From Entamoeba histolytica HM-1:IMSS (lineage: Eukaryota > Evosea > Mastigamoebida > Endamoebidae), in NCBI RefSeq assembly GCF_000208925.1, contig NW_001915006.1, positions 1 to 41,379 on the forward strand: a DNA stretch of 41,379 bases, in the 5' to 3' direction. The position numbers and the translations under genes were made by a program. Of this stretch, positions 30,274 through 39,877 are shown one piece after another (position 1 is the stretch's first letter; every line of letters starts with the position of its first letter). The notes below the pieces were generated by a model, which was given only the letters and a program-made list of their open reading frames with translations, was not told the DNA's origin and made no database searches.

Positions 30274-31695
30274 TTAATGCATATCTCCAATAATACCGTT
30301 ATCATGAATATCAACATTGAAATAAGCACCTGATTCTAATACTCTCTTTGTATTATCTTCAAAAATCATAGCTTTTTCAATATCTCTTTGTAATTGCATA
30401 CATCCACGGATTCTATTTTCTAAAATAATTTGAGGTTCATTAGTAGTATAAATGTCTAATGTATTTTTACCAATTAATATTTGATTTTCATGATCAATTA
30501 CTGCATCAATAACATTATCTTGAATACATTTAGCAACAATAAATTCAGTATCTTCAACACTATCTAATTGTAGTTTCTTTTGAATTTCTGATAATCCAAT
30601 TCTACTGTATGAAACATAAATCTTTCTAATAGCAGTTTTAATAACATTTTGTCTAATACGAATAACTAATCCATTTGTTTTATCTTCTGTAAACCAATCT
30701 TTAAATTCCTCAACTACTTTCTTAAATTCTTCTAAACCACCAACTTGAACTGCTTGAGTTAATCTATAATATGGAAGAAGTGCTTTTAACATTCCATTTT
30801 GTAAAAATACATTTCTTCTTGGAATTTCTCCCATTAATAATTGAACAAGAGTTAACCATTTAGTTACACAAACATGAAATCCATATGCTTTTGGTAATTG
30901 TGGTGCTTTTCTTATAGCTGTTGTTAATGAGTCATAAGCGTCTGAATATTTTAAATGAATACATTGAATTCTTCCAAGATAATAATAATAACGAGCTTGT
31001 TGTTGATTAGAGACACTTTGGTTAATTAAACTTTTTGTAATAAACTTTTCACAAACTGAGTATTGTGATGTAGCCAAATAACAACGAACAATAAGATTAG
31101 TTAATGTAGCTTTTGTTTCATTAGCTTGTCTTAATGTTGCTGTAGTATGAGCTATTAATAATTGATCAATGATAGTTACTTTACAAAGCTCTGCAGCACG
31201 TTCATAATAAAAATATAATTTTGCAATTAAAGCATCTGTAGAAATATGTAATAAATGTGCACGACTAACTGATTGTTGTGCCCAAAAGAAGGCTTCAGGA
31301 TATTTTTGATTATCAAGACAAGCAATCACAACTAATAATAATATATAACTTTCTATTTCTAAATCACCAATTGGCAATATTTCATTTAATGTAACTGATG
31401 GTAATGGTTGAAGAATATTAACATCATTTCCTGATGATGGAAAATGTGAAATAGTAAATGACCTCAATGGAGAATATAATAATGAAGTTGTTTTAACATG
31501 TTTTTCTACAGCACTAAGAAGAATATTAGGTCTAAATAAATGTTTACGTAACCATGCTGTTTGATGATTTAATTTATTCATTAATCGTTCTCCTTTTTCT
31601 GTAACACTTTTTTGAATAACTTGAATAGCACTATTAATGGTGTTAGTCACTTGATTATCTAATTGATCAATTCCTTTTTGAATTTCTACTTCCAT
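30274..31695 (-). CDS. RPN3: 26S proteasome regulatory subunit Rpn3 (PSMD3), PCI domain
   Basis: Non-ATPase lid subunit of the 19S proteasome regulatory particle, 473 residues. TPR-like helices make up most of the protein, including RYYYYLGRIQCIHLKYSDAY. Then comes the Rpn3 hallmark GEIPRRNVFLQNGMLKALLP, LTQAVQVG, and a PCI domain with RIRQNVIKTAIRKIYVSYSR, IGLSEIQKKLQL, and AKCIQDNVIDAVI. The end has diagnostic YTTNEPQ and the CMQLQRDIEKAM helix. The length agrees with Rpn3 (about 490-530). The ATG at 31695 is the first in frame. Upstream A/T tracts repeat an AAAACTTC unit twice. Confidence 0.95.
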   Translation of the reverse strand: MEVEIQKGIDQLDNQVTNTINSAIQVIQKSVTEKGERLMNKLNHQTAWLRKHLFRPNILLSAVEKHVKTTSLLYSPLRSFTISHFPSSGNDVNILQPLPSVTLNEILPIGDLEIESYILLLVVIACLDNQKYPEAFFWAQQSVSRAHLLHISTDALIAKLYFYYERAAELCKVTIIDQLLIAHTTATLRQANETKATLTNLIVRCYLATSQYSVCEKFITKSLINQSVSNQQQARYYYYLGRIQCIHLKYSDAYDSLTTAIRKAPQLPKAYGFHVCVTKWLTLVQLLMGEIPRRNVFLQNGMLKALLPYYRLTQAVQVGGLEEFKKVVEEFKDWFTEDKTNGLVIRIRQNVIKTAIRKIYVSYSRIGLSEIQKKLQLDSVEDTEFIVAKCIQDNVIDAVIDHENQILIGKNTLDIYTTNEPQIILENRIRGCMQLQRDIEKAMIFEDNTKRVLESGAYFNVDIHDNGIIGDMH

Positions 31696-31860
31696 TTCCT
31701 TTCTATTTGATTTTTTAGTACTTGAAGTTTTTATTTTTTACTTTTTGAAGTTTTATTTTTTTTTCATTATTTCTAAAAATTCACTTCTTACTTTCCTAAA
31801 ATTTTGTTTTATTAAAAAATATTGTTATAAAAAAATGTTAAATAACACAAAGCATTTCAA

Positions 31861-32178
31861 TTAGAAGAGATCACCAAATCCTCCGAAGTCTTCCTCTTCT
31901 TCTTCTTCTTTTTTCTCTTCTTTCTTTTCTTCAGCTTTAGTCTCAGTTTGTGCAGCAGTAGCGGCTGGAGCAGCAGCTGCAACAGCCATTGATCCCATTT
32001 GTTTCTTTCCAGCTTCAATTACTTCCCAAACATTTTTACCATTCATAGCATCAAAAACTTGTTTGACTTTAGCTTCATCAATTTCAGCACCAGCAGCAGT
32101 AAGAATTTCTTTAACCTTAGCTTCTTCTGCGTGTTCGTGTCCAATAGTACAAAGGATATAAGCTGCGATGTATTGCAT
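31861..32178 (-). CDS. RPLP2: 60S acidic ribosomal protein P2
   Basis: A 105-residue stalk protein that recruits translation GTPases to the ribosome. The N-terminal dimerisation helix starts MQYIAAYILCTIGHEHAEE. A helical repeat follows (KVKEILTAAGAEIDEAKVKQ), then GKNVWEVIEAGKKQM, an Ala-rich hinge (AVAAAAPAATAA), a Glu/Lys-rich stretch, and the terminal DFGGFGDLF. The 'YIAAYIL' start marks P2, not P1. It is a typical highly expressed gene, separated by 110 bp from the divergent Cwc21-like gene. G+C-rich Ala codons make the hinge locally richer than the window average. Confidence 0.96.
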   Translation of the reverse strand: MQYIAAYILCTIGHEHAEEAKVKEILTAAGAEIDEAKVKQVFDAMNGKNVWEVIEAGKKQMGSMAVAAAAPAATAAQTETKAEEKKEEKKEEEEEEDFGGFGDLF

Positions 32179-32264
32179 AATGGTTAAAAGGGTTACTTTT
32201 TTTTAGTTTTAATAATTTCTTTTTATTAATTATAGCTTTAATATAAGAAATAATAATGAATATA

Positions 32265-32288
32265 AGAAAAGAACTAAAAATTTCATAA
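32265..32288 (+). promoter_or_regulatory. GAAC box plus initiator-like sequence for the Cwc21-like gene
   Basis: AAAAGAACT (GAAC at 32271-32274) is followed by AAAAATTTCA (32276-32285), a near match to the Entamoeba initiator AAAAATTCA. The start ATG at 32289 lies 3 bases further on, in line with the very short 5' UTRs known for the genus. Confidence 0.5.
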
Positions 32289-32711
32289 ATGTATAATAAT
32301 TTAGGACTACGAACAGTCCGTGGAACTGGTACTTCTGGGTATGTTCAAATGAGTAAATCATATCTAAAAAAGAATACTGAAAATGTTGGTAGTCAGTACT
32401 ATATGACCAAACCAAAAAAGAATAATTTCATGGATCAGGAGATTATTGAACATGAATTACGTAGAAAAATAGAAATTATGGTATTAGAATGGGTAGAAAA
32501 AAATTGTAAAACAATGGATGAGAAAGCAAAACAAGAAAAAATTAAAGAACAAAGAAAATATTATCAAGAAAAAATTAACGATGAAATAATTAATAAAAAA
32601 AAAGAATTAGAAAGAATTAGAAGAGCTTGTAAAGTAAAAGAAAGTCCAGATAAAGACTTTGATATTACCACAGAAGTATTAAAAAGAATTATTGAAGAAA
32701 ATAATAACTAA
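32289..32711 (+). CDS. CWC21: Cwc21/SRRM2-like spliceosomal protein
   Basis: A 140-residue protein. The start MYNNLGLRTVRGTGTSGYVQ matches the invariant N-terminus of Cwc21/SRm300, 'M-Y-N-G-[IV]-G-L-x-[TS]-x-R-G-[ST]-G-T-[NS]-G-[YH]-V-Q'. The cwf21 domain follows, with IIEHELRRKIEIMVLEW aligned to the 'I-L-x-H-[ED]-x-K-R-x-[IV]-E' helix. The rest is charged coiled coil. Cwc21 binds Prp8 near the catalytic centre. This is the short, SR-repeat-free form, as in yeast. It converges on the eIF4E gene with 23 bp between the two stops. Confidence 0.93.
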   Translation: MYNNLGLRTVRGTGTSGYVQMSKSYLKKNTENVGSQYYMTKPKKNNFMDQEIIEHELRRKIEIMVLEWVEKNCKTMDEKAKQEKIKEQRKYYQEKINDEIINKKKELERIRRACKVKESPDKDFDITTEVLKRIIEENNN

Positions 32712-32734
32712 TTGTTTATTAATATGGTTTGATA

Positions 32735-33337
32735 TTATAAACTGATAACATTAAAGAAACGTCCATCAACAGAATCTTGGTGAATATGGAAGACTATTTT
32801 TTCCTGATCAAGGTCAAGAATTGATTTAAACTTACTTCCAATCAATTTCACAGCTTTAGAATCATCATGCTCCCCTACCCATAAAGAAATCCTTATTTGA
32901 TTTTTTTTACAATTAAAAACACACCCTTTGACTAACTCACTTGAAGGAAAATCTTCTCCAATGCATGCTAAAATAGTGTTTAACCACTTTTCCTCAATTC
33001 CTTCATTCTTCATAGTTTTACTACAATAATGAATCCATCTACCTCCATTTTTATTTTGTGCATCTTCCCATTTTGGTTCAATACCCTTTCTAAATAGATA
33101 ATAACTACTCATACAAACTAAATCAGAGGCTTTGATGATATTGTTGTACATTCTCCAAAAGTTTTCAACAGTACCAAAACAATAAACCTCTTTTGTGTTT
33201 GACCCATACGGAATACTTTCATTTGAAGGTTGGTCATACCATAATGTCCAAGAAGTATTTAATTTATGTTGACCATCAATAGGTTCAGCGTTTAACGTCA
33301 TAGTCAATTGATGTGGTTCTAATACTTTCACACTCAT
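32735..33337 (-). CDS. translation initiation factor eIF4E-family cap-binding protein, class II-like Tyr
   Basis: A 200-residue cap-binding protein. The family order is clear: LNTSWTLWYD, FGTVENFWRMY, LFRKGIEPKWEDAQNKNGGRW and CIGEDF. Trp30, Trp33, Trp61, Trp90, Trp101, Trp118 and Trp153 match conserved eIF4E tryptophans. The Trp that stacks on one side of the m7G cap (mouse W56) aligns with Tyr44, as in 4EHP/eIF4E2 (class II). The other stacking Trp (W102 = Trp90) and the following Glu91 are present, so the pocket should still bind cap. It may be a repressor-type or general factor. The ATG at 33337 gives a short N-terminus. Confidence 0.93.
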   Translation of the reverse strand: MSVKVLEPHQLTMTLNAEPIDGQHKLNTSWTLWYDQPSNESIPYGSNTKEVYCFGTVENFWRMYNNIIKASDLVCMSSYYLFRKGIEPKWEDAQNKNGGRWIHYCSKTMKNEGIEEKWLNTILACIGEDFPSSELVKGCVFNCKKNQIRISLWVGEHDDSKAVKLIGSKFKSILDLDQEKIVFHIHQDSVDGRFFNVISL

Positions 33338-33908
33338 ATAATTACAATAACTGTTTATAAAATATTTCCAAACGTTTATATAGGTAGTAAAGATTAAAAA
33401 GTGATAATTGACAAAAAAATGATAATCACTTTCTTTTTGAGGATTTTAAATTAGGTTGAAATTTATTTCTTTTCAAAATTTATGTTGAAATGATATAATT
33501 ATCTTTCTATTTACTCATAACTTTTAGGATTTATTTAATCAAAGCTGGATATAATAGACTTCAGTTTATATAGCTCAACGTAATAATTAGCTTATTTATT
33601 GTTCGTAAATAGAAAAAACTCCTAACTATTTTGAAAGTAAGAATATAAATTTTAATTTGTTTAGTATTTTGTGTAAGGAGAAATCGAAAAAAAATGATAT
33701 TAGACAATGTTTTTTTTTTCTACTTTATAGTATAACCATTAACTTTAACAAACAAATTCACATCAAAGAAGTACCATTATTTCTACTACTCACTATGTTA
33801 TTAATGGATTAATCTCATCAAAGTATTTTCACATATTATATTATTTGTTGTAGTTGAAAAAGAAAATCAAAAAAAAAATTGTTAACAAAAATACAATGAT
33901 ATTTGACT
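33338..33908. other. 0.57-kb intergenic region
   Basis: Upstream of the eIF4E gene and downstream of the unrecognised gene, both on the minus strand. A+T-rich with T tracts; no gene or RNA element that I can support. Confidence 0.6.
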
Positions 33909-35471
33909 TTAAAAAAAATTCTTTTTGATTTGGCTTTCCTCAACTAGTGCTTCTGTTAATGCTTCATGAAACTTTGCTACTATGATAGGTTGTTCATATT
34001 TTAACATACAAATAATTAGTTGAAGGTCTGCTTTTTGTAAGTCAAGACAAGACTCCATTTTTTCTATTATTGTTTTACCAAATGGAATATTTAGTGTCAA
34101 TAGTTCATTATATAAAATACTTGCTTTACTCATTAATAAGATTGATATCTCCTTAAATAGGTATTTAGCTATTAATGTTTTACGTTTATCAATTAATTCA
34201 ATAGATCGTTTTACAAGGTCTTCAATAATAAATTCATGTTCTAAAGGAAGTAATAATTCAATTGGACTTATTTGAGGAAATGGATTTTCAAGTTTTAATG
34301 CTTTGTCAATGATATTAATGAAATAACTTGCTCTTGACGCATAATAAGAAATTATATTAACTTCTTTCATTGTCTCTACTGAAAGTTGTTTTGTTACAAT
34401 GAGACATAAAGGAAAAGGAAAAATAAAATAATCTGTTGGTTCGATAGCTGTAACAAACTGAACAGTAAAAAAAGGATTGATTTGAACAGTAAGATTATTT
34501 GAATGTAACTCTATCATTGTTGGAGATGAAAATTGGTCCAATAACAATGAAATATCATTAATTTCATCTGTAGAAGTTGGAACACAAACAGTGTAATAAC
34601 TTCGAAGATAACCAGAAATAATTGCTGAAATATATCGAGTACGTTCCATAAATGAATGACCTTCATAAATGAATTGTAATTGAAGATGGTATTGTTTTTT
34701 TGAGTATAATAATTGAATAAATTCATCAATTTTATCAATAAATGTAAGTAATTGTTCATTAAGATAATTTGTTGATTCTTCCCTATTTATTGTTATATTT
34801 AGTAATTGATAATAAAAGAAGATACGATTAATGTAATCATAAAATGAATCATGAAATGATTTGTGATTAATTATTCCTTTAGGTAAATACACTCCAACAT
34901 CAACAACAATCACTGGATATCCTGTTGGACATGTAACCATAAATGGTATATGAAGAGTAAAAACAACAATGTCAACATCATTTTCATCAAATTTTTGAAC
35001 TCCAAACTCATATTGATAATATGTTGGAATGTGTGTAGTTTGAATTCTTATTTCTGTTGGTCTATCAACATGAATTGATGCTTTTAAAGGAATTGATTTA
35101 TAATATTGATTCATTCCATAACTTATAATTTTACTTTGTATTTCTTGTATCCGAGGAGTGTTTTGACAATACTCCATCATCAATTGACGTTTAGCCAAAT
35201 CTGGATAAGATATAACATTCAATAAAAATATATGACTTTCATGTTGTTCTTGTTTAAGTTTAAATGTTCTTGGTATTTTCCATTGTGTTTCAGTTAGTAA
35301 ATCCTTAGTTGTAACTTCTCCTAATAATGTTTGAAAATTCCCCCAAATAACTCCCCAATGCTCGTGAAGGTTATGTGAAGCCATAGACTTAATTTTAAAG
35401 AAAGAGCTTTTGAGTCTACTTGGTGATTCATTAATTTCAAGAGCTTCTGAACGAGGGATCTTATAAGACAT
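33909..35471 (-). CDS. conserved-looking protein of unknown function
   Basis: A 520-residue protein starting at the ATG at 35471; an in-frame GTG lies four codons upstream just after a TAA. There is no signal peptide or TM. The N-terminal third has a Trp-rich segment (HEHWGVIWGNFQTLL). The middle contains alternating beta strands (VVFTLHIPFMVTCPTGYPVIVV, VDVGVYLPKGIINHKSF), and the last ~150 residues are helical (HEFIIEDLVKRSIELIDKRKT). A beta-rich core with PxGYPV could be an RWD, DENN or longin relative, but I do not recognise one. On the same strand an overlapping out-of-phase ORF (35521-35321) starts MEFAEEKKELEIK and may hint at an extended or alternative N-terminus. Confidence 0.7.
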   Translation of the reverse strand: MSYKIPRSEALEINESPSRLKSSFFKIKSMASHNLHEHWGVIWGNFQTLLGEVTTKDLLTETQWKIPRTFKLKQEQHESHIFLLNVISYPDLAKRQLMMEYCQNTPRIQEIQSKIISYGMNQYYKSIPLKASIHVDRPTEIRIQTTHIPTYYQYEFGVQKFDENDVDIVVFTLHIPFMVTCPTGYPVIVVDVGVYLPKGIINHKSFHDSFYDYINRIFFYYQLLNITINREESTNYLNEQLLTFIDKIDEFIQLLYSKKQYHLQLQFIYEGHSFMERTRYISAIISGYLRSYYTVCVPTSTDEINDISLLLDQFSSPTMIELHSNNLTVQINPFFTVQFVTAIEPTDYFIFPFPLCLIVTKQLSVETMKEVNIISYYASRASYFINIIDKALKLENPFPQISPIELLLPLEHEFIIEDLVKRSIELIDKRKTLIAKYLFKEISILLMSKASILYNELLTLNIPFGKTIIEKMESCLDLQKADLQLIICMLKYEQPIIVAKFHEALTEALVEESQIKKNFF

Positions 35472-36469
35472 TTCACTAAACACTTAATTTCTAATTCTTT
35501 TTTTTCTTCTGCAAATTCCATTAATACAGAAAGTTCTTAGTGTTTGGAAAAAGATTAAAAAAGAAGGGAGTTTTTCGCTATAAAAATTCATGTTTATTAA
35601 GAGAAAATAAGAAAAAATCAAAAGAAGATTTAATATTAACTAATTGATGATTGAATTTAATGAATTATTATTTTTTTATAACAACTATTCTTAAAACATA
35701 TTTATCACTAGTCAGTACTATAATCTCTTGATTTTTTTTTAGAGTTATAATCCACAAATGTTTTATATTAATATTCTTTCATTATATTTAAATAAAGTTT
35801 TGTTATTTCTATTTGTTTTTGACTTTTTGGCATGAGTCATTTTGATGAAAAATATTAACTCGAAAATATAATAATTTCAAGTCTATTTAGCTCATTTTAT
35901 GAAGTTGTTTGATTATTATTTTTTATTGTTTTTATTGATACTTTTTTCATTAGTAAATTAAAAAACAGTACTATAATATATAAAATGAAATTATTTTTGT
36001 GTCACATTTTATTTTTCTTTTTGTTATAATAACTCTAATAAGTCAAAATTTAAAGAGAAAATATTTCAATAAAAATTATACATTTAAATGTGTCATATCT
36101 TATTATTTAACATAAAAAATGTTTAAATTTTTCTTTTCTTATAAATGTTTTAATACTCACAATATCATTACTAGTTATATAAAACATTAAATAACTTATT
36201 TAATGGTTAGGCTGAAGTACCTTTTTGAAAAAATTAATAAAACAAATTTTTGATATTTTAATTTACTAAAAAGATATTAAAATTTTAAAAAAAAAATTAT
36301 TATTATTTTTAAAACTTTGAATAACAAGAAGATTTTTTTATTTCTTTTATACAAACTAAAAAATACTAATGATTTAAATATTTTATATTGAAAGAAAAGC
36401 ACAAGGCAAAAATAATTAAGAAAAACAAAAAAATAGGGTTTAACAAAATGAACAATACAGATTTAGATT
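35472..36469. other. 1-kb divergent intergenic region
   Basis: Separates the unknown minus-strand gene from HisRS. It is very A+T-rich with homopolymer runs; I see no gene. The last 60 bp hold an A-rich run, GGGTTTAAC, and a 10-codon ORF (36448-36480) that overlaps the HisRS start. Confidence 0.6.
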
Positions 36470-36480
36470 ATGTCTACTGA
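36448..36480 (+). other. 10-codon ORF overlapping the HisRS start codon
   Basis: An ATG at 36448 opens a short frame that ends with TGA at 36478-36480, out of phase with HisRS and crossing its ATG at 36470. It matters only if transcription starts upstream of 36448, which is uncertain given the short 5' UTRs of Entamoeba. Confidence 0.4.
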
Positions 36481-37990
36481 ACCAATTACCAACAACGAAG
36501 TTAAAGAAGTGTCTCAACAAAACACTCCAAAACAACCAAAAAAAGAGACAAAAAAAGAACAATTAAAATTCCTTGTAAAGACACCTAAAGGAACTCGTGA
36601 TTATTTCCCTAAAACCATGAATGCAAGAGAAACTGCTATTCAAACTATTACTAGATGTTTCAGAAGACATGGTGCTGTTACCATTGATACTCCAGTATTT
36701 GAATTAAAAGATATTCTTACATCAAAATATGGAGAAGAAGGAGGAAAACTTATTTATGACTTAGCTGATCAAGGAGAAGGTGAAAAGTTATCAATGAGAT
36801 ATGATTTGACTGTTCCTTTTGCAAGATATCTTGCTACTAATGGAGTCAAAAAGATTAAAAGATATCAAATTGGTAAGGTTTATAGAAGAGATCAACCATA
36901 TATGACACGTGGAAGACAGAGAGAATTTTGTCAATGTGATTTTGATATTGCAGGTGAATATGATCCAATGATTCCTGATGCAGAAATTGTATCTATTCTT
37001 AATGAAGTTTTAACTGATTTAGAGATTGGAACATTCAGAATTAAGATTAATCATAGAAAACTTTTAGATGCAATTTTTGTTCTTGCGGGTGTTCCAAGAG
37101 AAAAGTTCCCAGCAATTTTCAGTGCAGTAGATAAATTAGATAAAGTTTCATGGGAGGATGTTGAAAAAGAAATGGTAGAAGTTAAAGGACTTGATAGGGC
37201 TGTTGCACAGAAAGTTGGAGAATATGTTAAAATGCATGATAAACCAAAGGTAATGTATCAAAAACTTGTTGATATGAAATTAGGAGAAACAGCTAAAGAT
37301 GCAATGAATGATATGAAGTTATTGATTGAATATTGTGATGCTTTAGGATGTTTAGATAATGTTGAATTTGATATGAGTCTTGTTAGAGGATTAGATTATT
37401 ATACAGGAGTCATTTTTGAAGCAGTTATGGTAGTTGGAAATACATCTGTAGGATCTATTGCAGGAGGAGGAAGATACGATAATTTAGTCGGTATTTTCGG
37501 AGCAAATAAGATTCCATGTGTTGGATTTTCAGTTGGACTTGAAAGAATTATGATTATATTAGAAGAGAAATTAAGTAAAAGTTCTAAGTTATATGAAGCT
37601 CAAACTGAGGTATTTGTTGCTTCTGTTGATAAGAATAGACTTATTAATAGACTTCAATATTTAAATAGACTTTGGGAAGTTGGTATTTATGCAGAAACAT
37701 TACAAAGAGTAAATCCAAAAATTAAACAAGAACTAAGAGATGCAGATGAAATTGGATGTAGGTTTGCTGTTATTTTCGGTGGTTCTGAGTTAGAAGAAAA
37801 GAAAGTTGTTTTGAAAAATTTAATTACTCAAAAACAACTTACTATTGATGATGATAAACTTATTCCTGCTCTTGTTTATCGTTTAACACATAAAGACACT
37901 TATTTAACTGAAGACCCTGAAATGTTTGCCACTGAAGAAGAAGTCAAACAATTTAAACAAGTAAGACATCAATTAAATGTATTTAATTAA
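36470..37990 (+). CDS. HARS: histidyl-tRNA synthetase
   Basis: Class II synthetase that charges tRNA-His, 506 residues. A Lys/Gln-rich eukaryotic extension (~1-35) is followed by motif 1 (TPKGTRDYFPKTMNARE). Motif 2 is KRYQIGKVYRRDQPYMTRGRQREFCQCDFDI with the ATP-binding Arg. The histidine-specific RGLDYYTGVIFE signature and motif 3 (SIAGGGRYDNLVGIFG, VGFSVGLERIM) follow, and a C-terminal anticodon-binding domain ends the protein. All catalytic blocks are intact and the length is normal. Cytosolic, with no organelle presequence visible. The gene is separated by 181 bp from the convergent BAR-SH3 gene. Confidence 0.97.
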   Translation: MSTEPITNNEVKEVSQQNTPKQPKKETKKEQLKFLVKTPKGTRDYFPKTMNARETAIQTITRCFRRHGAVTIDTPVFELKDILTSKYGEEGGKLIYDLADQGEGEKLSMRYDLTVPFARYLATNGVKKIKRYQIGKVYRRDQPYMTRGRQREFCQCDFDIAGEYDPMIPDAEIVSILNEVLTDLEIGTFRIKINHRKLLDAIFVLAGVPREKFPAIFSAVDKLDKVSWEDVEKEMVEVKGLDRAVAQKVGEYVKMHDKPKVMYQKLVDMKLGETAKDAMNDMKLLIEYCDALGCLDNVEFDMSLVRGLDYYTGVIFEAVMVVGNTSVGSIAGGGRYDNLVGIFGANKIPCVGFSVGLERIMIILEEKLSKSSKLYEAQTEVFVASVDKNRLINRLQYLNRLWEVGIYAETLQRVNPKIKQELRDADEIGCRFAVIFGGSELEEKKVVLKNLITQKQLTIDDDKLIPALVYRLTHKDTYLTEDPEMFATEEEVKQFKQVRHQLNVFN

Positions 37991-38171
37991 ATTTAAATAC
38001 AATAAACATTTAATTGAGTAGTTTTGAATGTAAATATAATTTTTAGTCATTTTATTTTAATTGTATTAATGATATATGATATATCAAAAATATAAAGTAT
38101 TACAACATACATAATAATATATTTATTTAAACCAGAAACAGAATTAAATGACAATAATTAATTTAGTTGTG

Positions 38172-39794
38172 TTATTTAATATAGTCAATAAAATTAGCTG
38201 GAACTAAGCCTCGTTTTCCATTTAATTCAGCCATCCACCAATCACCAGAATTATCATAAATATTAATAATATCCCCTTCTCTTAATGATAATTCAGTAGA
38301 ATCAGATGCTTCATAATCATACAATGCTTTCATACTCAAAATTGGTCGATTTGGTAAGGGAATTTCTTCTGGTTTTGAAACAATTGGAGTTGAAGAGTTT
38401 TGAGTTATTTCTTTTATTTCATCTTGGGTTTTGTTTTGATTATTTTGAAGACTTATATTGTTTTGGTCTTCAGTTTGATTATTCTCATTTGTTTTTTCTT
38501 GTTCTTCATTAACTTCAATAACATCATTTTTATTTTCTTCTGGAATGGTAATAACTTCACTACTTTCATCAGTATTTTCTGATGATGTACTATGTAGCTT
38601 ATCTTCTTCTTGACTTGATTCACTACTTTCCAATGTTTTATTTTCTTCCTTTTCAGTACTGATATCATCACTTTCACTACTACTACTATCAAATGGGTTT
38701 TGTTCTTTTTTCTCAGTATGTTCTGGTTTATGTGTTATATCATTACTCTCTTTTTCTTTTTCCTGTTGTGTTTGACGTTCTTCTTTTTTTTCTTCTTCTG
38801 TTTGACCAAGAGAAGAAGAGACAATAGTCTCATTTTTTTTTATTTTATACTGACTTTCTTCTTCAATTTCTTTCTTAATGCCATTAATTATTTCATTTTT
38901 TAATTTCATTTCTTGGCTCATTAGTGATGGTTTTGAAGGTGTTTTAGGTAATGTTTTTTCAGGAACATGTTTTGCAGAAACACTAGTACTACCTGTGGAT
39001 GATGACGTGGTTATTTTATGTTTTCTTCTTTGAATAAAGTCATAACAATGTAATTCACTAATATAACTGTGAAGTGGTTCAGTAATAACATACTGAGGGG
39101 CAGCACCTTGTTCTCCACCAAATTTACTTATAATAGATAATGCTTCATTAACACCATCTCTTTTTTTCATTTCAAGTTCAACTACAGCACGAAATAATGT
39201 ACTTCTATATTTAACAACCATATTCATCATAAGACACATGTCTTGGATTAATTCATTTCTTAGTTCATGATAAGCAACATCTGCAAATTCTTCTTTTTCA
39301 AGTAATTCATCAATACCTTTTTGGTTTTTCTTTTTTTTCATTTCTCTGACACGACTTTGTGATAATTCCCAGTCAATCTTTCTATCTTTCATTATTTTTT
39401 TTCTATCCTCTAATTCATTATATTGAATAATACATGAATGAGCATTAGAATATAATATTTCATATGCAGTAGCATAGTCATATTCTGCCATTTGTCTAAT
39501 TTGACAAGAAGAGTTAAATTGTAATACGTGATTATAAATGTCATCTTCTTGATTAAATATCTGAAGAAAAGAATCTCCAATCTTCAAAAGACTTTGGGGT
39601 GTTTTTCTAATAACATTTAAATGTGTTGATAACGAATTCATAATATGTTGAAATTGACATTGTTGAATTTTAAATTCATTGTCAATCGTTTCAAACTCTT
39701 CGTCAACTTCTTTTATCTCTTCATTTCTTTTTTCTTTAACACTTTTACTTGCAGAGTAAATTTTTCTATTAACAATATCAAGGGCAGTCTTCAT
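38172..39794 (-). CDS. BAR-domain protein with C-terminal SH3
   Basis: A membrane-curvature adaptor of 540 residues. The first ~235 residues form a coiled-coil BAR-like region (LNVIRKTPQSLLKIGDSFLQ, YDYATAYEILYSNA, QDMCLMMNMVVKYRSTLFRA), resembling amphiphysin/Rvs167. A long low-complexity linker (~255-475) rich in Glu, Ser, Lys and Asn follows (NPFDSSSSESDD, HSTSSENTDESS), likely phosphorylated. An SH3 domain ends the protein (486-540: ALYDYEASDSTELSLREGD, GDWWMAELNGKRGLVPANFI), with the ALYDY motif, the tandem Trp and the PxNFI end intact, so it should bind PxxP ligands. Likely role in endocytosis and actin linkage. Confidence 0.9.
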   Translation of the reverse strand: MKTALDIVNRKIYSASKSVKEKRNEEIKEVDEEFETIDNEFKIQQCQFQHIMNSLSTHLNVIRKTPQSLLKIGDSFLQIFNQEDDIYNHVLQFNSSCQIRQMAEYDYATAYEILYSNAHSCIIQYNELEDRKKIMKDRKIDWELSQSRVREMKKKKNQKGIDELLEKEEFADVAYHELRNELIQDMCLMMNMVVKYRSTLFRAVVELEMKKRDGVNEALSIISKFGGEQGAAPQYVITEPLHSYISELHCYDFIQRRKHKITTSSSTGSTSVSAKHVPEKTLPKTPSKPSLMSQEMKLKNEIINGIKKEIEEESQYKIKKNETIVSSSLGQTEEEKKEERQTQQEKEKESNDITHKPEHTEKKEQNPFDSSSSESDDISTEKEENKTLESSESSQEEDKLHSTSSENTDESSEVITIPEENKNDVIEVNEEQEKTNENNQTEDQNNISLQNNQNKTQDEIKEITQNSSTPIVSKPEEIPLPNRPILSMKALYDYEASDSTELSLREGDIINIYDNSGDWWMAELNGKRGLVPANFIDYIK

Positions 39795-39877
39795 TTGCTA
39801 TTCTTCTTTATTTTTTTTAGTTTTCTCTTTTATTTTTTTAATTCCTTTTTCGATTCAAGTTTTTTGTTTCAAGCCAA

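Noticed and set aside
35321..35521. 66-codon minus-strand ORF as a separate gene
   Set aside because: After its first ~13 codons it is a frame-shifted shadow of the 520-residue gene; kept only as a hint about the N-terminus.
33338..36469. tRNA genes in the gaps
   Set aside because: No box A/box B-like pairs or cloverleaf could be seen; Entamoeba tRNA genes are known to lie in separate tandem arrays.
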